DNA of 64,000 nt from a virus. A model generated the notes under the pieces. That model ran no database searches. It had not been told where the DNA came from and was given only the letters and a program-made list of their open reading frames with translations. Positions 1 through 8,267 of the stretch are shown here, in pieces (position 1 is the stretch's first letter; the number at the start of each line of letters is the position of its first letter). Made by a program: the position numbers and the translations under genes. Location: positions 62,001-126,000 of IMG/VR virus record IMGVR_UViG_3300009109_000001. The stretch is one strand, 5' to 3'.

Positions 1-244
1 TGAATACCCCAAATACCCTACAAAATATAGGGTTAATTATATATAAATTTTATAAAAAATCAGTGATTTCAGTAAGTCATTGATTTCATTGACTTTTTTT
101 CTTCAATGATTTCAACCACTTATCAGAATATCAGAAATTTGTGATTCTTCAATGAAATCAAGCACTTACAGGCACGAAAAGAGTGACAAATCTGAGTAAT
201 ATGTTAGAGTAGTATTGTAAGTTAAGAAACAGAGAGTTACCCAA
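1..244. other. AT-rich intergenic region with repeated octamer TGATTTCA
   Basis: No gene is visible. The octamer TGATTTCA occurs directly at 64-71, 81-88 and 107-114 and inverted (TGAAATCA) at 153-160, four copies in under 100 nt of very AT-rich DNA. This could be an operator array or part of a replication or transcription control region for the gene block starting at 245. No convincing TTGACA/TATAAT pair was found; GTGACA at about 182 is followed by only weak -10 candidates. Confidence 0.4.
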
Positions 245-499
245 GTGTTAGATCAAGGCTGTTTTAAAATTTTATACCGCGAACCCATAATGGGCGGTGC
301 TCGGGTTTTTACATCCGCCAGTACTGCCACCCTAATGGATGCGGTTGCGGAATTTAACCTGCTCAAGGGCGGGTTTGATACACCCCTTACTGTTGAACGG
401 TATGGGATCGAAGGCAAACTGACGCATCGCTGGAACATGGATGGCCGTTATGGCGTCCCAAGATGCACAGTTGAAACCAACCACCACTCACAGAGATAA
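245..499 (+). CDS. hypothetical protein, 84 aa
   Basis: I do not recognise this small protein. It starts with GTG, preceded by an AGAGAG-like purine run, and is followed after 6 nt by the LPD29-type gene, so the two are probably cotranscribed. The sequence is compact and soluble-looking with no membrane segment or signal peptide. Its base composition (about half G+C by eye) matches the next two genes and contrasts with the rest of the window. Confidence 0.55.
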   Translation: MLDQGCFKILYREPIMGGARVFTSASTATLMDAVAEFNLLKGGFDTPLTVERYGIEGKLTHRWNMDGRYGVPRCTVETNHHSQR

Positions 500-505
500 G
501 GCACA

Positions 506-889
506 ATGGCTTATATTACCACAGCAGAAGTTCGAGAGATTCGAAATGCTCTCAAAGAAGAGTTTGGACCCGATTTGAAATTTGGAGTAAAGAAGGAACA
601 TTATTCCTCAGTCAAAGTCACCATCAAGAAAGGCAATGTCGATTTTTCCGATATAATGCGCGAAGGTGATAATGGCTATGCCCAAATCAATCAGTATCAT
701 ACTTACCAGTATGGTAAACATGCTAACCTCTTTGATGACATTGTTGATGTTATCAAGAAGGCTCCCGGAAAAGCAGAAGGTGGCCGGGAATGGTTCGATG
801 AAAGTGATGCGATGGTGGATTATTTCCACACCGCTTTTTACTTCAACCTCGAAGTAGGGAACTACAGTAAACCCTACGAATTAGTTTAA
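506..889 (+). CDS. LPD29-like domain protein
   Basis: 127 aa. The N-terminal part, with TAEVREIRNALKEEFG followed by FGVKKEHYSSVKVTI, resembles the LPD29 family (large polyvalent protein-associated domain 29), usually found in phage and plasmid proteins of unknown biochemical role. Here it stands alone, not fused to a polyvalent protein. It lies between the 84-aa gene and the AAA+ ATPase with short gaps, suggesting one operon. It has the same G+C-rich codon use as its neighbours. The family assignment is by eye. Confidence 0.6.
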   Translation: MAYITTAEVREIRNALKEEFGPDLKFGVKKEHYSSVKVTIKKGNVDFSDIMREGDNGYAQINQYHTYQYGKHANLFDDIVDVIKKAPGKAEGGREWFDESDAMVDYFHTAFYFNLEVGNYSKPYELV

Positions 890-912
890 CCAACGACACG
901 CAGGAGCGAATT

Positions 913-1977
913 ATGTCACAAGAATATGTTTCAGTCACGAAGGGATACCACGCAGATGCACCCGGTGGGATAGTTGAAGATGTAGTATTCCCATTGGTCC
1001 GCGATTATAAAGTGGGCAAAAAAGGTGGGTACATCACAGTTGATGGAACTGGCAACCCTGCCTACCCTCAGCGGAATATCCGTGTAAAGGTCGATTCCCC
1101 ACTTCATTATGAGCGTGTGGGTGAGTCAGTAGCGGAAGACGCGGCCGCCAAGATGGTTGGCAACCCTGTTGAAGCGGGTGAGAGTGATGACGAAGTAATG
1201 TCTCGCATTTCGGAACGATTTGAGATCTTGGGCAGTATGACCCAAGCCACAATTGACGGTGATGTCCGAGCAATGATCGTAACAGGCCCTCCAGGGGTTG
1301 GTAAGTCCTACATTGTGGAAACCACTCTTGAGAAAGCCGTATTGTTCGACAAGATTGCTGGTAAGAAGATACGTTATGACGTAGTCAAAGGCGCGATGAC
1401 TGCCCTTGGACTTTACGCCAAACTGTATGAGTACAGTGATGCCAACAATGTGCTGGTGTTTGATGACTGTGACACAGTATTGTTTGATGACTTGTCACTC
1501 AACATACTGAAAGCGGCATTGGACTCAGGTAAGAGACGCCGAATCCACTGGAATGCTGATAGTGCCAAACTGAGAGCAGAAGGGATTCCAAATCACTTCG
1601 ACTTTAATGGCTCAGCGATCTTTATCACGAACGTGAAGTTTGAGAACGTCCGGAGCAAAAAGGTGAAAGATCACTTGGACGCACTTCAGTCACGTTGCCA
1701 TTACCTGGATTTGACGCTCGACACAATGCGCGACAAAATACTCCGTATTAAGGACATTGCCAAGAACGGTGAACTGTTCGCAGGGTACGGATTTAAATCT
1801 TCCGTCCAAGATGAGATTTTGGACTTTATGGAAGAAAACAAGGACAGGCTTCGGGAAATGAGCCTGCGTATGGCACTGAAGATTGGTGACCTGCGTAAAA
1901 TGTCGAAAGACAACTGGAAGCGCCTAGCCGAGACAACGGTTATGACCCGCGTCAACAAGCAGGCGTCGGCTAATTAG
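913..1977 (+). CDS. AAA+ family ATPase
   Basis: 354 aa. Walker A is GPPGVGKS (residues 125-132) and Walker B LVFDDCD (181-187), followed by an ITN sensor-1-like segment near 235, so this is a P-loop AAA+ ATPase. The N-terminal 100 residues show no known domain. It may remodel DNA or protein during replication or host takeover; the partner is not identifiable. An upstream AGGAGCG supports the ATG at 913. It is the last gene of a G+C-richer block that ends at the 2042 terminator. It is not obviously a clamp loader (gp44), which has a different motif layout. Confidence 0.8.
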   Translation: MSQEYVSVTKGYHADAPGGIVEDVVFPLVRDYKVGKKGGYITVDGTGNPAYPQRNIRVKVDSPLHYERVGESVAEDAAAKMVGNPVEAGESDDEVMSRISERFEILGSMTQATIDGDVRAMIVTGPPGVGKSYIVETTLEKAVLFDKIAGKKIRYDVVKGAMTALGLYAKLYEYSDANNVLVFDDCDTVLFDDLSLNILKAALDSGKRRRIHWNADSAKLRAEGIPNHFDFNGSAIFITNVKFENVRSKKVKDHLDALQSRCHYLDLTLDTMRDKILRIKDIAKNGELFAGYGFKSSVQDEILDFMEENKDRLREMSLRMALKIGDLRKMSKDNWKRLAETTVMTRVNKQASAN

Positions 1978-2041
1978 AATAATAAAAATTTCCTAAAAGA
2001 TACTTTAGTCTCGCTCCAACTATAAGTATCTATAAGCTTGG

Positions 2042-2067
2042 GGAGGCCTAACCGGGCCTCCTTTTTT
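2042..2067 (+). terminator. Rho-independent terminator after the AAA+ ATPase
   Basis: A perfect 7-bp stem, GGAGGCC (2042-2048) with GGCCTCC (2055-2061), a 6-nt loop and six T residues (2062-2067). It closes the left G+C-richer block and overlaps any upstream start of the next reading frame, which helps fix that gene's start at 2074. Confidence 0.9.
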
Positions 2068-2073
2068 ATTGAT

Positions 2074-3024
2074 ATGAATTATAATTGCTGGAAAGTTTCT
2101 ATAGAAAACGATAGTATTCATGTGAAGATACCTGAGTTCGATTTAGAGCAATGGGGTACTGCGTATGTTCAAAAAATATCACAGCAATTTTTTGATCATG
2201 TTAAAGAAGCGGCACAAAATGTTTATTATGATTCAGCAGAAAATTCATGGATTTTTAGTTTAAGCGAACTCAATTTACTTTTTATTGCTAATTATTTGCG
2301 TAATAATGATATGCAAGAAGATGTTATTTTTGATGATGATGTTTATTATTATTTAGATGAGATAGAAAAAGTACAATCAGAAATTCACAATCATCTTATT
2401 CAGTTAGATTTTGTTAATGGCAAACCAATTATGAAAAATGCCAGTGATGAATTGATAGAATATCTTAAACAAAATGAAATTATTAATGTATGGCAATTAA
2501 TAGACAAATCTATCGAGTTATGTTATGGATTAAGTAGTAACGTTTTAAACTTGTTAAATGATTCAGTAGAGCATACAATGCTCAATAATCAATATGTGAC
2601 ATTGTTTACTGGCAGTAAAAATGAACGCTCTAAACTTGAGCAAATTATACAATATGCCTTAAAGTATAAGAGAACACCTATAGTATTCTACAAGCCAGAT
2701 AATAGTCAAGATCCTAATTTAGGACACTATAGTGAATTAGTAACCAAAGTAGTTAATAGATTAATAGACAAAAGTAAAATTGGTGTAGTATTAGTACCAC
2801 CTAACCACAAAATGAAGTCTAATTGTGATGTTTACTACAGTTATTCAATACAAACATTGATACAGAGTAACATTAAACCACAATTGATATTCTTTACACG
2901 AATGGTAAATGAGAATAGTTTTAACATTTTAATTGACCAAATACCCAAAGTATGTTATTATAGTAATATAAAATCAAAGGAAGGAATGGTTGGGCCTGGT
3001 CAGAATTACTATGCCAAAGTGTAA
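2074..3024 (+). CDS. hypothetical protein upstream of UvsW
   Basis: 316 aa, not recognised. It is acidic and Asn/Tyr-rich, with no signal peptide or membrane span. The open frame extends upstream to a TTG at 2038, but those codons lie inside the terminator, so ATG 2074 is preferred. The 3' end overlaps the UvsW reading frame by 14 nt or more, suggesting translational coupling. Very AT-rich codon use, in contrast to the block on its left. Confidence 0.65.
   Translation: MNYNCWKVSIENDSIHVKIPEFDLEQWGTAYVQKISQQFFDHVKEAAQNVYYDSAENSWIFSLSELNLLFIANYLRNNDMQEDVIFDDDVYYYLDEIEKVQSEIHNHLIQLDFVNGKPIMKNASDELIEYLKQNEIINVWQLIDKSIELCYGLSSNVLNLLNDSVEHTMLNNQYVTLFTGSKNERSKLEQIIQYALKYKRTPIVFYKPDNSQDPNLGHYSELVTKVVNRLIDKSKIGVVLVPPNHKMKSNCDVYYSYSIQTLIQSNIKPQLIFFTRMVNENSFNILIDQIPKVCYYSNIKSKEGMVGPGQNYYAKV
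2933..2961 (+). promoter_or_regulatory. possible sigma70-type promoter for uvsW
   Basis: TTGACC (2933-2938), 17-nt spacer, TATTAT (2956-2961), inside the 3' end of the upstream gene. It would start transcription near 2968, ahead of the uvsW start. Matches to consensus are partial. Confidence 0.4.
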
Positions 3025-4459
3025 ATTATATTTAAAAGATGAAGTAAATTGCAAATTTGAGGGTTTAGATTTAACAGATAGACGAAAGTTATCTAATAAG
3101 TTTAAATTCGATATCCCACATGCGCGATTTATGCCAGCGGTTCGTTTAGGGCGTTGGGATGGCAAAGTAAGTTTCTTTCAATTAGGTGGTAGCACGTTTA
3201 TCAACCTCTTGCCAGATATATTAGATGACATTTCTAATTATAAAATTGATTTAATAGATTATCGCAAGCCAGTTGATTTAGCATTTGAACCAGTAACTGA
3301 AGTTAGTTACAGTCATGTCAAGTGGCCAAAAAAGCATACGCATGAAGGGCAACCTATTGTATTGCGAGATTATCAAGTAGAAGTTATTAATAACTTTTTA
3401 CAATCCCCACATGCTATACAAGAAGTTGCTACAGGTGCTGGTAAGACACTTGTTACAGCAATACTCAGCCATAAGTGTGAAGTATATGGCCGGACTATAG
3501 TTATAGTACCTAATAAAAGTTTAGTGACGCAAACAGAAGAAGACTACATTAATCTGGGATTAGATGTGGGCGTGTTCTATGGAGATAGAAAAGAGTTTGG
3601 TCGCACTCATACTATTTGTACTTGGCAATCCCTTAACATACTGATGAAGCGTACTCGCAATGCTCAAGTGGATATAACGTTTGGAGACTTTATAGAGGAC
3701 GTTTGCTGTGTGATAGTGGATGAGGTACATCAGAGTAAGGCAGACGTGCTCAAGCAGTTATTGACTCAGCAGTTGTCCCACGTGCCTATACGTTGGGGAT
3801 TAACTGGAACTATACCTAAGGAGCAATTCGAATGGATGTCACTGCGTGTTAGCATAGGGGAAGTAGTCAATAGGGTGGCCGCTGTCGATTTGCAGGAGAA
3901 GGGCGTTCTGGCAAACTGTCACGTGAATATCGTGCAGTTACAGGATTATGGTGAGTATAATAACTATCAAAGCGAGTTAAAGTATTTGCTCACCAACGAG
4001 GATAGAGTATCGTATATAGGCGAGTTTTTAAACGATGTTAAAGAGAGTGGCAATACACTTATACTCGTAGATAGAATTAGTGCTGGCAAAGCAATACAAT
4101 TAAAATTAAAGGATAGTGTATTCATTAGTGGTGCTACAAAAGCAGATGAGCGTAAAGAGCATTATGATGAAATACGTACAGCAGAAGCAAAAATTATTAT
4201 AGCAACGTATGGTGTTGCGGCAGTTGGAATTAACATCCCACGAATATTCAATCTTGTGTTAATAGAACCAGGTAAGAGTTTTGTGCGGGTTATACAGAGC
4301 ATCGGGCGTGGCGTCCGTAAAGCAGAAGATAAGGACTTTGTACAAATATGGGATATAACGAGTACTTGTAAGTTTGCAAAACGCCACTTAACAAAAAGGA
4401 AAAGATTTTATAGGGAGGCAGAATATCCATTTACAGTAGATAAAATTAACTGGCAGTAG
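3011..4459 (+). CDS. uvsW: UvsW-type RNA-DNA helicase
   Basis: 482 aa from ATG 3011, a superfamily 2 helicase. The N-terminal segment with HARFMPAVRLGRWDGKV (about 38-54) matches the UvsW double-stranded-DNA recognition module. Walker A ATGAGKT is at 140-146 and the DEVH box at 237-240; the second RecA fold ends with a QSIGRGVRK motif VI. In T4, UvsW unwinds R-loops, remodels stalled forks and switches replication from origin-dependent to recombination-dependent mode. A TTG at 2990 preceded by AAGGAAGG is an alternative start adding 7 residues. Length is close to T4 UvsW. Confidence 0.93.
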   Translation: MPKCKLYLKDEVNCKFEGLDLTDRRKLSNKFKFDIPHARFMPAVRLGRWDGKVSFFQLGGSTFINLLPDILDDISNYKIDLIDYRKPVDLAFEPVTEVSYSHVKWPKKHTHEGQPIVLRDYQVEVINNFLQSPHAIQEVATGAGKTLVTAILSHKCEVYGRTIVIVPNKSLVTQTEEDYINLGLDVGVFYGDRKEFGRTHTICTWQSLNILMKRTRNAQVDITFGDFIEDVCCVIVDEVHQSKADVLKQLLTQQLSHVPIRWGLTGTIPKEQFEWMSLRVSIGEVVNRVAAVDLQEKGVLANCHVNIVQLQDYGEYNNYQSELKYLLTNEDRVSYIGEFLNDVKESGNTLILVDRISAGKAIQLKLKDSVFISGATKADERKEHYDEIRTAEAKIIIATYGVAAVGINIPRIFNLVLIEPGKSFVRVIQSIGRGVRKAEDKDFVQIWDITSTCKFAKRHLTKRKRFYREAEYPFTVDKINWQ

Positions 4460-4462
4460 TGC

Positions 4463-4468
4463 TAAATA
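4463..4468 (+). promoter_or_regulatory. late-type promoter box (TAAATA), 5 nt before ATG
   Basis: CTAAATA followed by TTGGC and then ATG at 4474. This matches the 3' part of the T4 late consensus TATAAATA. With T4 geometry (last A at about -6), transcription would start on the A of the ATG. Confidence 0.6.
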
Positions 4469-4473
4469 TTGGC

Positions 4474-5082
4474 ATGAGTACACAAGTGAGTGATCTTTAT
4501 AAGAAACATCACGAAGTGTCCAAAGACATCAAATCTATTCAAGAATCTATTAAGGACCTTACGGAAGAGTTGGATAAGGCCAAAGCCGAGAACAAGGGAT
4601 TACAGTCTGAGATTATTTTATTAGTGAAGCAAATTGCATCATTAGAAAAAATAGTTGATACTTTAAACCTTGCTCAAAAGTTAAAAGATCAAAAAGACGA
4701 ACAAGATGCGAAAGCAAATGTTAAAACTGGACCAGCAGTATCGGTACCACCACCAATGCCATACGCTACACCTAAACCAGTGCCACCAGGCAGTCCACCT
4801 GGCACTAGTTATGCAACCGGAACAGTTGCACCAGGTATAGCACCGAGAGCAAATACTACAGTTAAAAGTGCTGGAAGTGTAGATAGTAATAATACGTCAA
4901 CAGGTACGCCAGCAGATCCAAAAAAAGAACCTTATTGGATTAATGATTCTGCTAAAGGTATTGTACGAAATCCCAAATATGTAAATCCCGGTGATGCTAA
5001 ACAAAAGGGGAAAGATGTTATGACTAAACCTGACGATCTTAAAGAAGACGAAGGGACAGGAGAGCAAATCCCACCTTTTTAA
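4474..5082 (+). CDS. coiled-coil plus Pro/Gly/Thr-rich protein, probably virion
   Basis: 202 aa. Residues about 8-70 form a charged heptad-rich coiled coil. The rest is low-complexity, rich in Pro, Gly, Thr and Ala, and ends in an acidic tail. No enzyme motif is visible. A late-type TAAATA box lies 5 nt before the chosen ATG, so late expression and a structural role are inferred. A GTG at 4459 would add 5 residues, but it lies upstream of the promoter box. Confidence 0.6.
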   Translation: MSTQVSDLYKKHHEVSKDIKSIQESIKDLTEELDKAKAENKGLQSEIILLVKQIASLEKIVDTLNLAQKLKDQKDEQDAKANVKTGPAVSVPPPMPYATPKPVPPGSPPGTSYATGTVAPGIAPRANTTVKSAGSVDSNNTSTGTPADPKKEPYWINDSAKGIVRNPKYVNPGDAKQKGKDVMTKPDDLKEDEGTGEQIPPF

Positions 5083-5104
5083 TCAATTAACAAAAGGAAA
5101 TCAA

Positions 5105-5605
5105 TTGAGAATTTTAACATTAGATAATAAGTCGTTTGCTATGAACGAAATGCCTGAAAAGGTAGATGATGTTCGTTTTTGTATATTGGACAATAGTAAT
5201 CCACAGGACCCAGATTACTTTTTTATTCCCTTAATATTTTTAGAGAGTTTTAATGCGCCAGCACTAGTAATTCAATTGGGGAAAGATAAAATAATGATGC
5301 CAGTTGATTGGCATATTGTAGTGGGAAGTCCTGAAGTGGGTGATTTGGAAGTTTTGCCCTTAACAAGTGTAAATGATAGAGGTTTTGAAGCATTTTTATA
5401 TAATTGTTTGAGTGGATATATGCATGAGTATAGAGAAATTGATATTGTAGATATCTATACAGAAGTTAAATGGTATTTTCCAAAACTTAAAACAGGACAA
5501 TTATTAGCAATACCATTAAACGATAATCCAAAACCCCAATGTGCATATTTTGTAAGCGAAATTAATAAACAATCAGAGGTAATAGATGTTAACCAAGTAA
5601 TGTAA
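5105..5605 (+). CDS. conserved-looking hypothetical protein, TTG start
   Basis: 166 aa, soluble, not recognised. The start is TTG at 5105, supported by AAAAGGAAA about 7 nt upstream and by no better ATG before residue 13. The stop overlaps the start of the next gene by one base, so translation is probably coupled. Sequence features are aromatic and Asp-rich with no diagnostic motif. Confidence 0.6.
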   Translation: MRILTLDNKSFAMNEMPEKVDDVRFCILDNSNPQDPDYFFIPLIFLESFNAPALVIQLGKDKIMMPVDWHIVVGSPEVGDLEVLPLTSVNDRGFEAFLYNCLSGYMHEYREIDIVDIYTEVKWYFPKLKTGQLLAIPLNDNPKPQCAYFVSEINKQSEVIDVNQVM

Positions 5606-6234
5606 TGAAGAAAGCATTAGTAGTAGGAAACGGCGAGAGTCGTAAACGAATTGGTTTAAATTTATTTAGACGTGACAAGTGGGAAATATATGGTTGTAAT
5701 GGACTATATAGGGATTTTTCCGCGGATCATTTAGTTATAATTGATGAAGCAATGCGTACAGAGTTTGAGTATAATACTCATCTTAAAGGACGTACTACAA
5801 ATATACCTGAAGGTAGAACATTTTATGGTATGCCAAAGCATGTTTATTTTGTAGAGGATATGCCTGAGTATGAGCCAATGATGAGTGCTGGATGTATGGC
5901 ATTACAAATAGCAATGCGGGATCACTGTGAAATAGATTTAATAGGGTTTGATCTAGGCTCACCAGATGGTTTAACTAATAACGTATATAAAAACTCACCT
6001 AGTTATATGCCAGAAGCAAGGCCAGCGAGTGGGTATATTGTGGATGCATTTAATTTAAAAGCGATTAGTAATCGGTTTAATGAGAAATATCCTATAGGAC
6101 TTATTAGACGCATTGCTGATGATATTCCGTTTGAACTTGACAAATACATGAAACATGTTAAAATAGAAGAATACATATCAGAAGTATTCACAAATAATTT
6201 TCATATGCACGTTAGAGAAAGAAATGCCAAGTAA
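5605..6234 (+). CDS. Rossmann-like protein, possibly glycosyltransferase (DUF115/GT42-like)
   Basis: 209 aa. The N-terminus KKALVVGNGESRKRI, then IYGCNGLYRDF and HLVIIDEAM, recalls the nucleotide-sugar-binding start of GT42/DUF115-type proteins (GNGPS...CN). A second motif, IDLIGFDLGSP, lies near residue 110. A sugar-transfer role is an inference from this resemblance only. It starts exactly at the stop of the previous gene and overlaps the next by 11 nt. Confidence 0.4.
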   Translation: MKKALVVGNGESRKRIGLNLFRRDKWEIYGCNGLYRDFSADHLVIIDEAMRTEFEYNTHLKGRTTNIPEGRTFYGMPKHVYFVEDMPEYEPMMSAGCMALQIAMRDHCEIDLIGFDLGSPDGLTNNVYKNSPSYMPEARPASGYIVDAFNLKAISNRFNEKYPIGLIRRIADDIPFELDKYMKHVKIEEYISEVFTNNFHMHVRERNAK

Positions 6235-6694
6235 AAAACCAATATTGCCTCTTAAAGAGGTCTTTAATGCATTAGATAAAAAAGATTATTGGTTTTATGG
6301 GCGGATCGGAAAAGAAAAACAAAAAGCATTTAGTTCTTATTTGCAGTTAAAATATAATGCAAGTGCTACAGGCAGTAGTGACATGCAAGAATATATGATA
6401 CGCTCCACAAATGAAGAACTTAATAAAGATTTCTGGGAAATTAGTAAGCATCCAAAGTTAGTATGGATGCTTTTATGTGCCATTAATCCCAAGATTGGCA
6501 GTTTTAATCGCAAGTATCTGCCAATGAAAAAAAATGTAAAAGATAATAAAAAGACAAAGTTTCTAAGGGAATTATATCCAACTTGGAAATTAAGTGACAT
6601 CGAAGCATATGCTGAGATGTGTGATAAGAAAGAACTCAAACAGTTAGCGATAGAACATGGATACGACGATAAGTCAATCAGAGAAAAACTATGA
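6224..6694 (+). CDS. possible clamp-loader small subunit (gp62-like)
   Basis: 156 aa, basic. The layout (short N-terminal helix, then EYMIRSTNEELNKDFWEISK, KYLPMKK and a C-terminal helical tail) and the size resemble the small clamp-loader subunits of marine T4-like phages, which are highly divergent. The position next to uvsW is compatible. Without a profile search this remains tentative; gp44 is not in this window. It overlaps the next gene by 38 nt. Confidence 0.35.
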   Translation: MPSKKPILPLKEVFNALDKKDYWFYGRIGKEKQKAFSSYLQLKYNASATGSSDMQEYMIRSTNEELNKDFWEISKHPKLVWMLLCAINPKIGSFNRKYLPMKKNVKDNKKTKFLRELYPTWKLSDIEAYAEMCDKKELKQLAIEHGYDDKSIREKL

Positions 6695-7358
6695 GTGCCA
6701 ATTTTGTAAAAGGAGTTTTACAAGAGAGAAAACACTAGCGGCGCACGTATGTGAGCCCAAGCGTAGGCATCAACAAAGAGATGAAAAGCATGTGCAAATT
6801 GCGTACATTGCTTATAAACGGTTCTATGAGTTAACACAAGGGAGTTCAAATTTTAAAACATATGAGCACTTTGCACAAAGTCAATATTATAATGCTTTTG
6901 TAAAATTTGGTAATCACATTATTAATATTAACGTAATAAATCCAGACTATTTTATAGACTATGTTATAAAAGCAAATAAAAAATTGGATCATTGGTGTAA
7001 AGATGCAATATATGAAGAGTATTTGTTGCCATATATTAAAACTGAAAATGTTCGTGATGCATTAGAACGCAGTATTATAACTATGGAAAAATGGGCAACA
7101 GACAATAATGCCCAATTCAATCATTTCTTTAAGTTTGTAAGTTTCAATAAAGCAGTATCATTAATTAGAAATGGAAAAATAAGTCCATGGACAATCTATA
7201 ATTGTAAAACAGGTATGGAGATGTTAGAGAAAATGACTGATGAACAATTAGGATTGATTAACGATTTTATAGACCCAATATATTGGAGCAAACGTTTTGA
7301 AGCGTTTGTAAGCGATGTAGAATGGGTTAAGCATATTTTAAGTGACGCAAAAATGTAA
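6657..7358 (+). CDS. C2H2 zinc-finger protein
   Basis: 233 aa. Residues about 12-33 contain CQFCKRSFTREKTLAAHVC, a classical zinc-finger pattern (CxxC, then H and C). The remaining ~190 residues form an unrecognised helical domain rich in Tyr, Phe and Asn. It probably binds nucleic acid; the target is unknown. The start lies 38 nt inside the upstream gene, which is typical of the dense packing here. Confidence 0.7.
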   Translation: MDTTISQSEKNYECQFCKRSFTREKTLAAHVCEPKRRHQQRDEKHVQIAYIAYKRFYELTQGSSNFKTYEHFAQSQYYNAFVKFGNHIININVINPDYFIDYVIKANKKLDHWCKDAIYEEYLLPYIKTENVRDALERSIITMEKWATDNNAQFNHFFKFVSFNKAVSLIRNGKISPWTIYNCKTGMEMLEKMTDEQLGLINDFIDPIYWSKRFEAFVSDVEWVKHILSDAKM

Positions 7359-7369
7359 GGAGACATTTA

Positions 7370-7567
7370 ATGACAGACGAAAGCGTAGTATACAACCTTG
7401 ATTTGGAAAAATTGAAAATTAGACACAGAGAGTTGGATAAGATGATATGGGAAATTGAGGAAAAGGAACAAGACGTTGGCGAAGTACATATGAAAATAAT
7501 GGAACTGAAAAAAGAAAAATTGTGGCTTAAAGATAAAATAATGTTTATGGAACAGAAATTTGGATGA
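7370..7567 (+). CDS. small coiled-coil protein (DUF465-like)
   Basis: 65 aa, almost entirely a charged helical hairpin. The pattern IRHRELDKMIWEIEEK followed by LKKEKLWLKDKI resembles the DUF465/YdcH family of short helical-hairpin proteins. AAGGAG about 8 nt upstream supports ATG 7370. It overlaps the next gene by 8 nt. Function unknown. Confidence 0.6.
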   Translation: MTDESVVYNLDLEKLKIRHRELDKMIWEIEEKEQDVGEVHMKIMELKKEKLWLKDKIMFMEQKFG

Positions 7568-8267
7568 CGCAGTTGCCTATGACAAATATCCACATCACCA
7601 TAAATGGTATAACAAGTTATGGTTAAGTGAAAAATTAGGCTATAGATGTGGCCCGGCTGGTGTAAATGTATTACTTAAAGAAGAATACATTGTACGTCCT
7701 ATTATGAATTTAGAAGGTATGGGCGTAGGTGCTGAAACTGTAGAGATGGACCCAGATGAATATACTACTCTGCCGCCGGGCCATTTTTGGTGTGAAAAGT
7801 TTGAAGGGAGGCATTTCTCATATGATTTCATATGGGAAGAAGAATGGGAAGTTCCATTAAGAACTCCTCGTTATGCAAAAGGTTGGCGACAATTAAATTG
7901 TTGGGAAGGTTTTAGGGAAACAGGAGAAGAAAAGTTGTGGAGATGGAGTAAATGGGTTAAGAGAAATAGGTTTATTAAACTTCCAGACTGGTTTGATGAA
8001 CTAAAAGATGTAAGTAGTATAAATGTAGAGTGTATTGATGATAATATTATAGAAGTACACTTACGATCCAATCCAGATCCGATAGATAAGCATAAAGAAT
8101 TAATAGTGTGGTGGGAAGATTCAAGTTATTATAAAAAAACATATTTTAAACATGGTTATGTATATATAGAAGCATTTGACGATGCTGGTGGAAATTTGCC
8201 AATGCCACGTTTAGGATTTTTAGCATTACCGATTGTACCAAGGGCAAGACACCAATATGAGCCTTAA
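7560..8267 (+). CDS. short ATP-grasp-like protein
   Basis: 235 aa from TTG 7560. An ATP-grasp fold is suggested by GYRCGPAGV, then YIVRPIMNLEGMGVGAET (about 45-62), PPGHFWCEKFEG (about 73-84), and INVECIDDNIIEVHLRSNPD near 155-175, which resembles the metal-binding end of ATP-grasp ligases. Such enzymes make carboxylate-amine or carboxylate-thiol bonds through acyl-phosphate intermediates; the substrate here is unknown. No ATG precedes these motifs, so the TTG within the end of the upstream gene is the likely, coupled start. Confidence 0.5.
   Translation: MDDAVAYDKYPHHHKWYNKLWLSEKLGYRCGPAGVNVLLKEEYIVRPIMNLEGMGVGAETVEMDPDEYTTLPPGHFWCEKFEGRHFSYDFIWEEEWEVPLRTPRYAKGWRQLNCWEGFRETGEEKLWRWSKWVKRNRFIKLPDWFDELKDVSSINVECIDDNIIEVHLRSNPDPIDKHKELIVWWEDSSYYKKTYFKHGYVYIEAFDDAGGNLPMPRLGFLALPIVPRARHQYEP

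Noticed and set aside
845-875. GAAGTAGG-like stretch reminiscent of the glnA glutamine riboswitch core
   Set aside because: It lies inside the LPD29-like coding sequence and lacks the flanking stems.
2038-2073. Upstream extension of the 2074 gene from TTG 2038
   Set aside because: Those codons form the hairpin and T-run of the terminator at 2042-2067.
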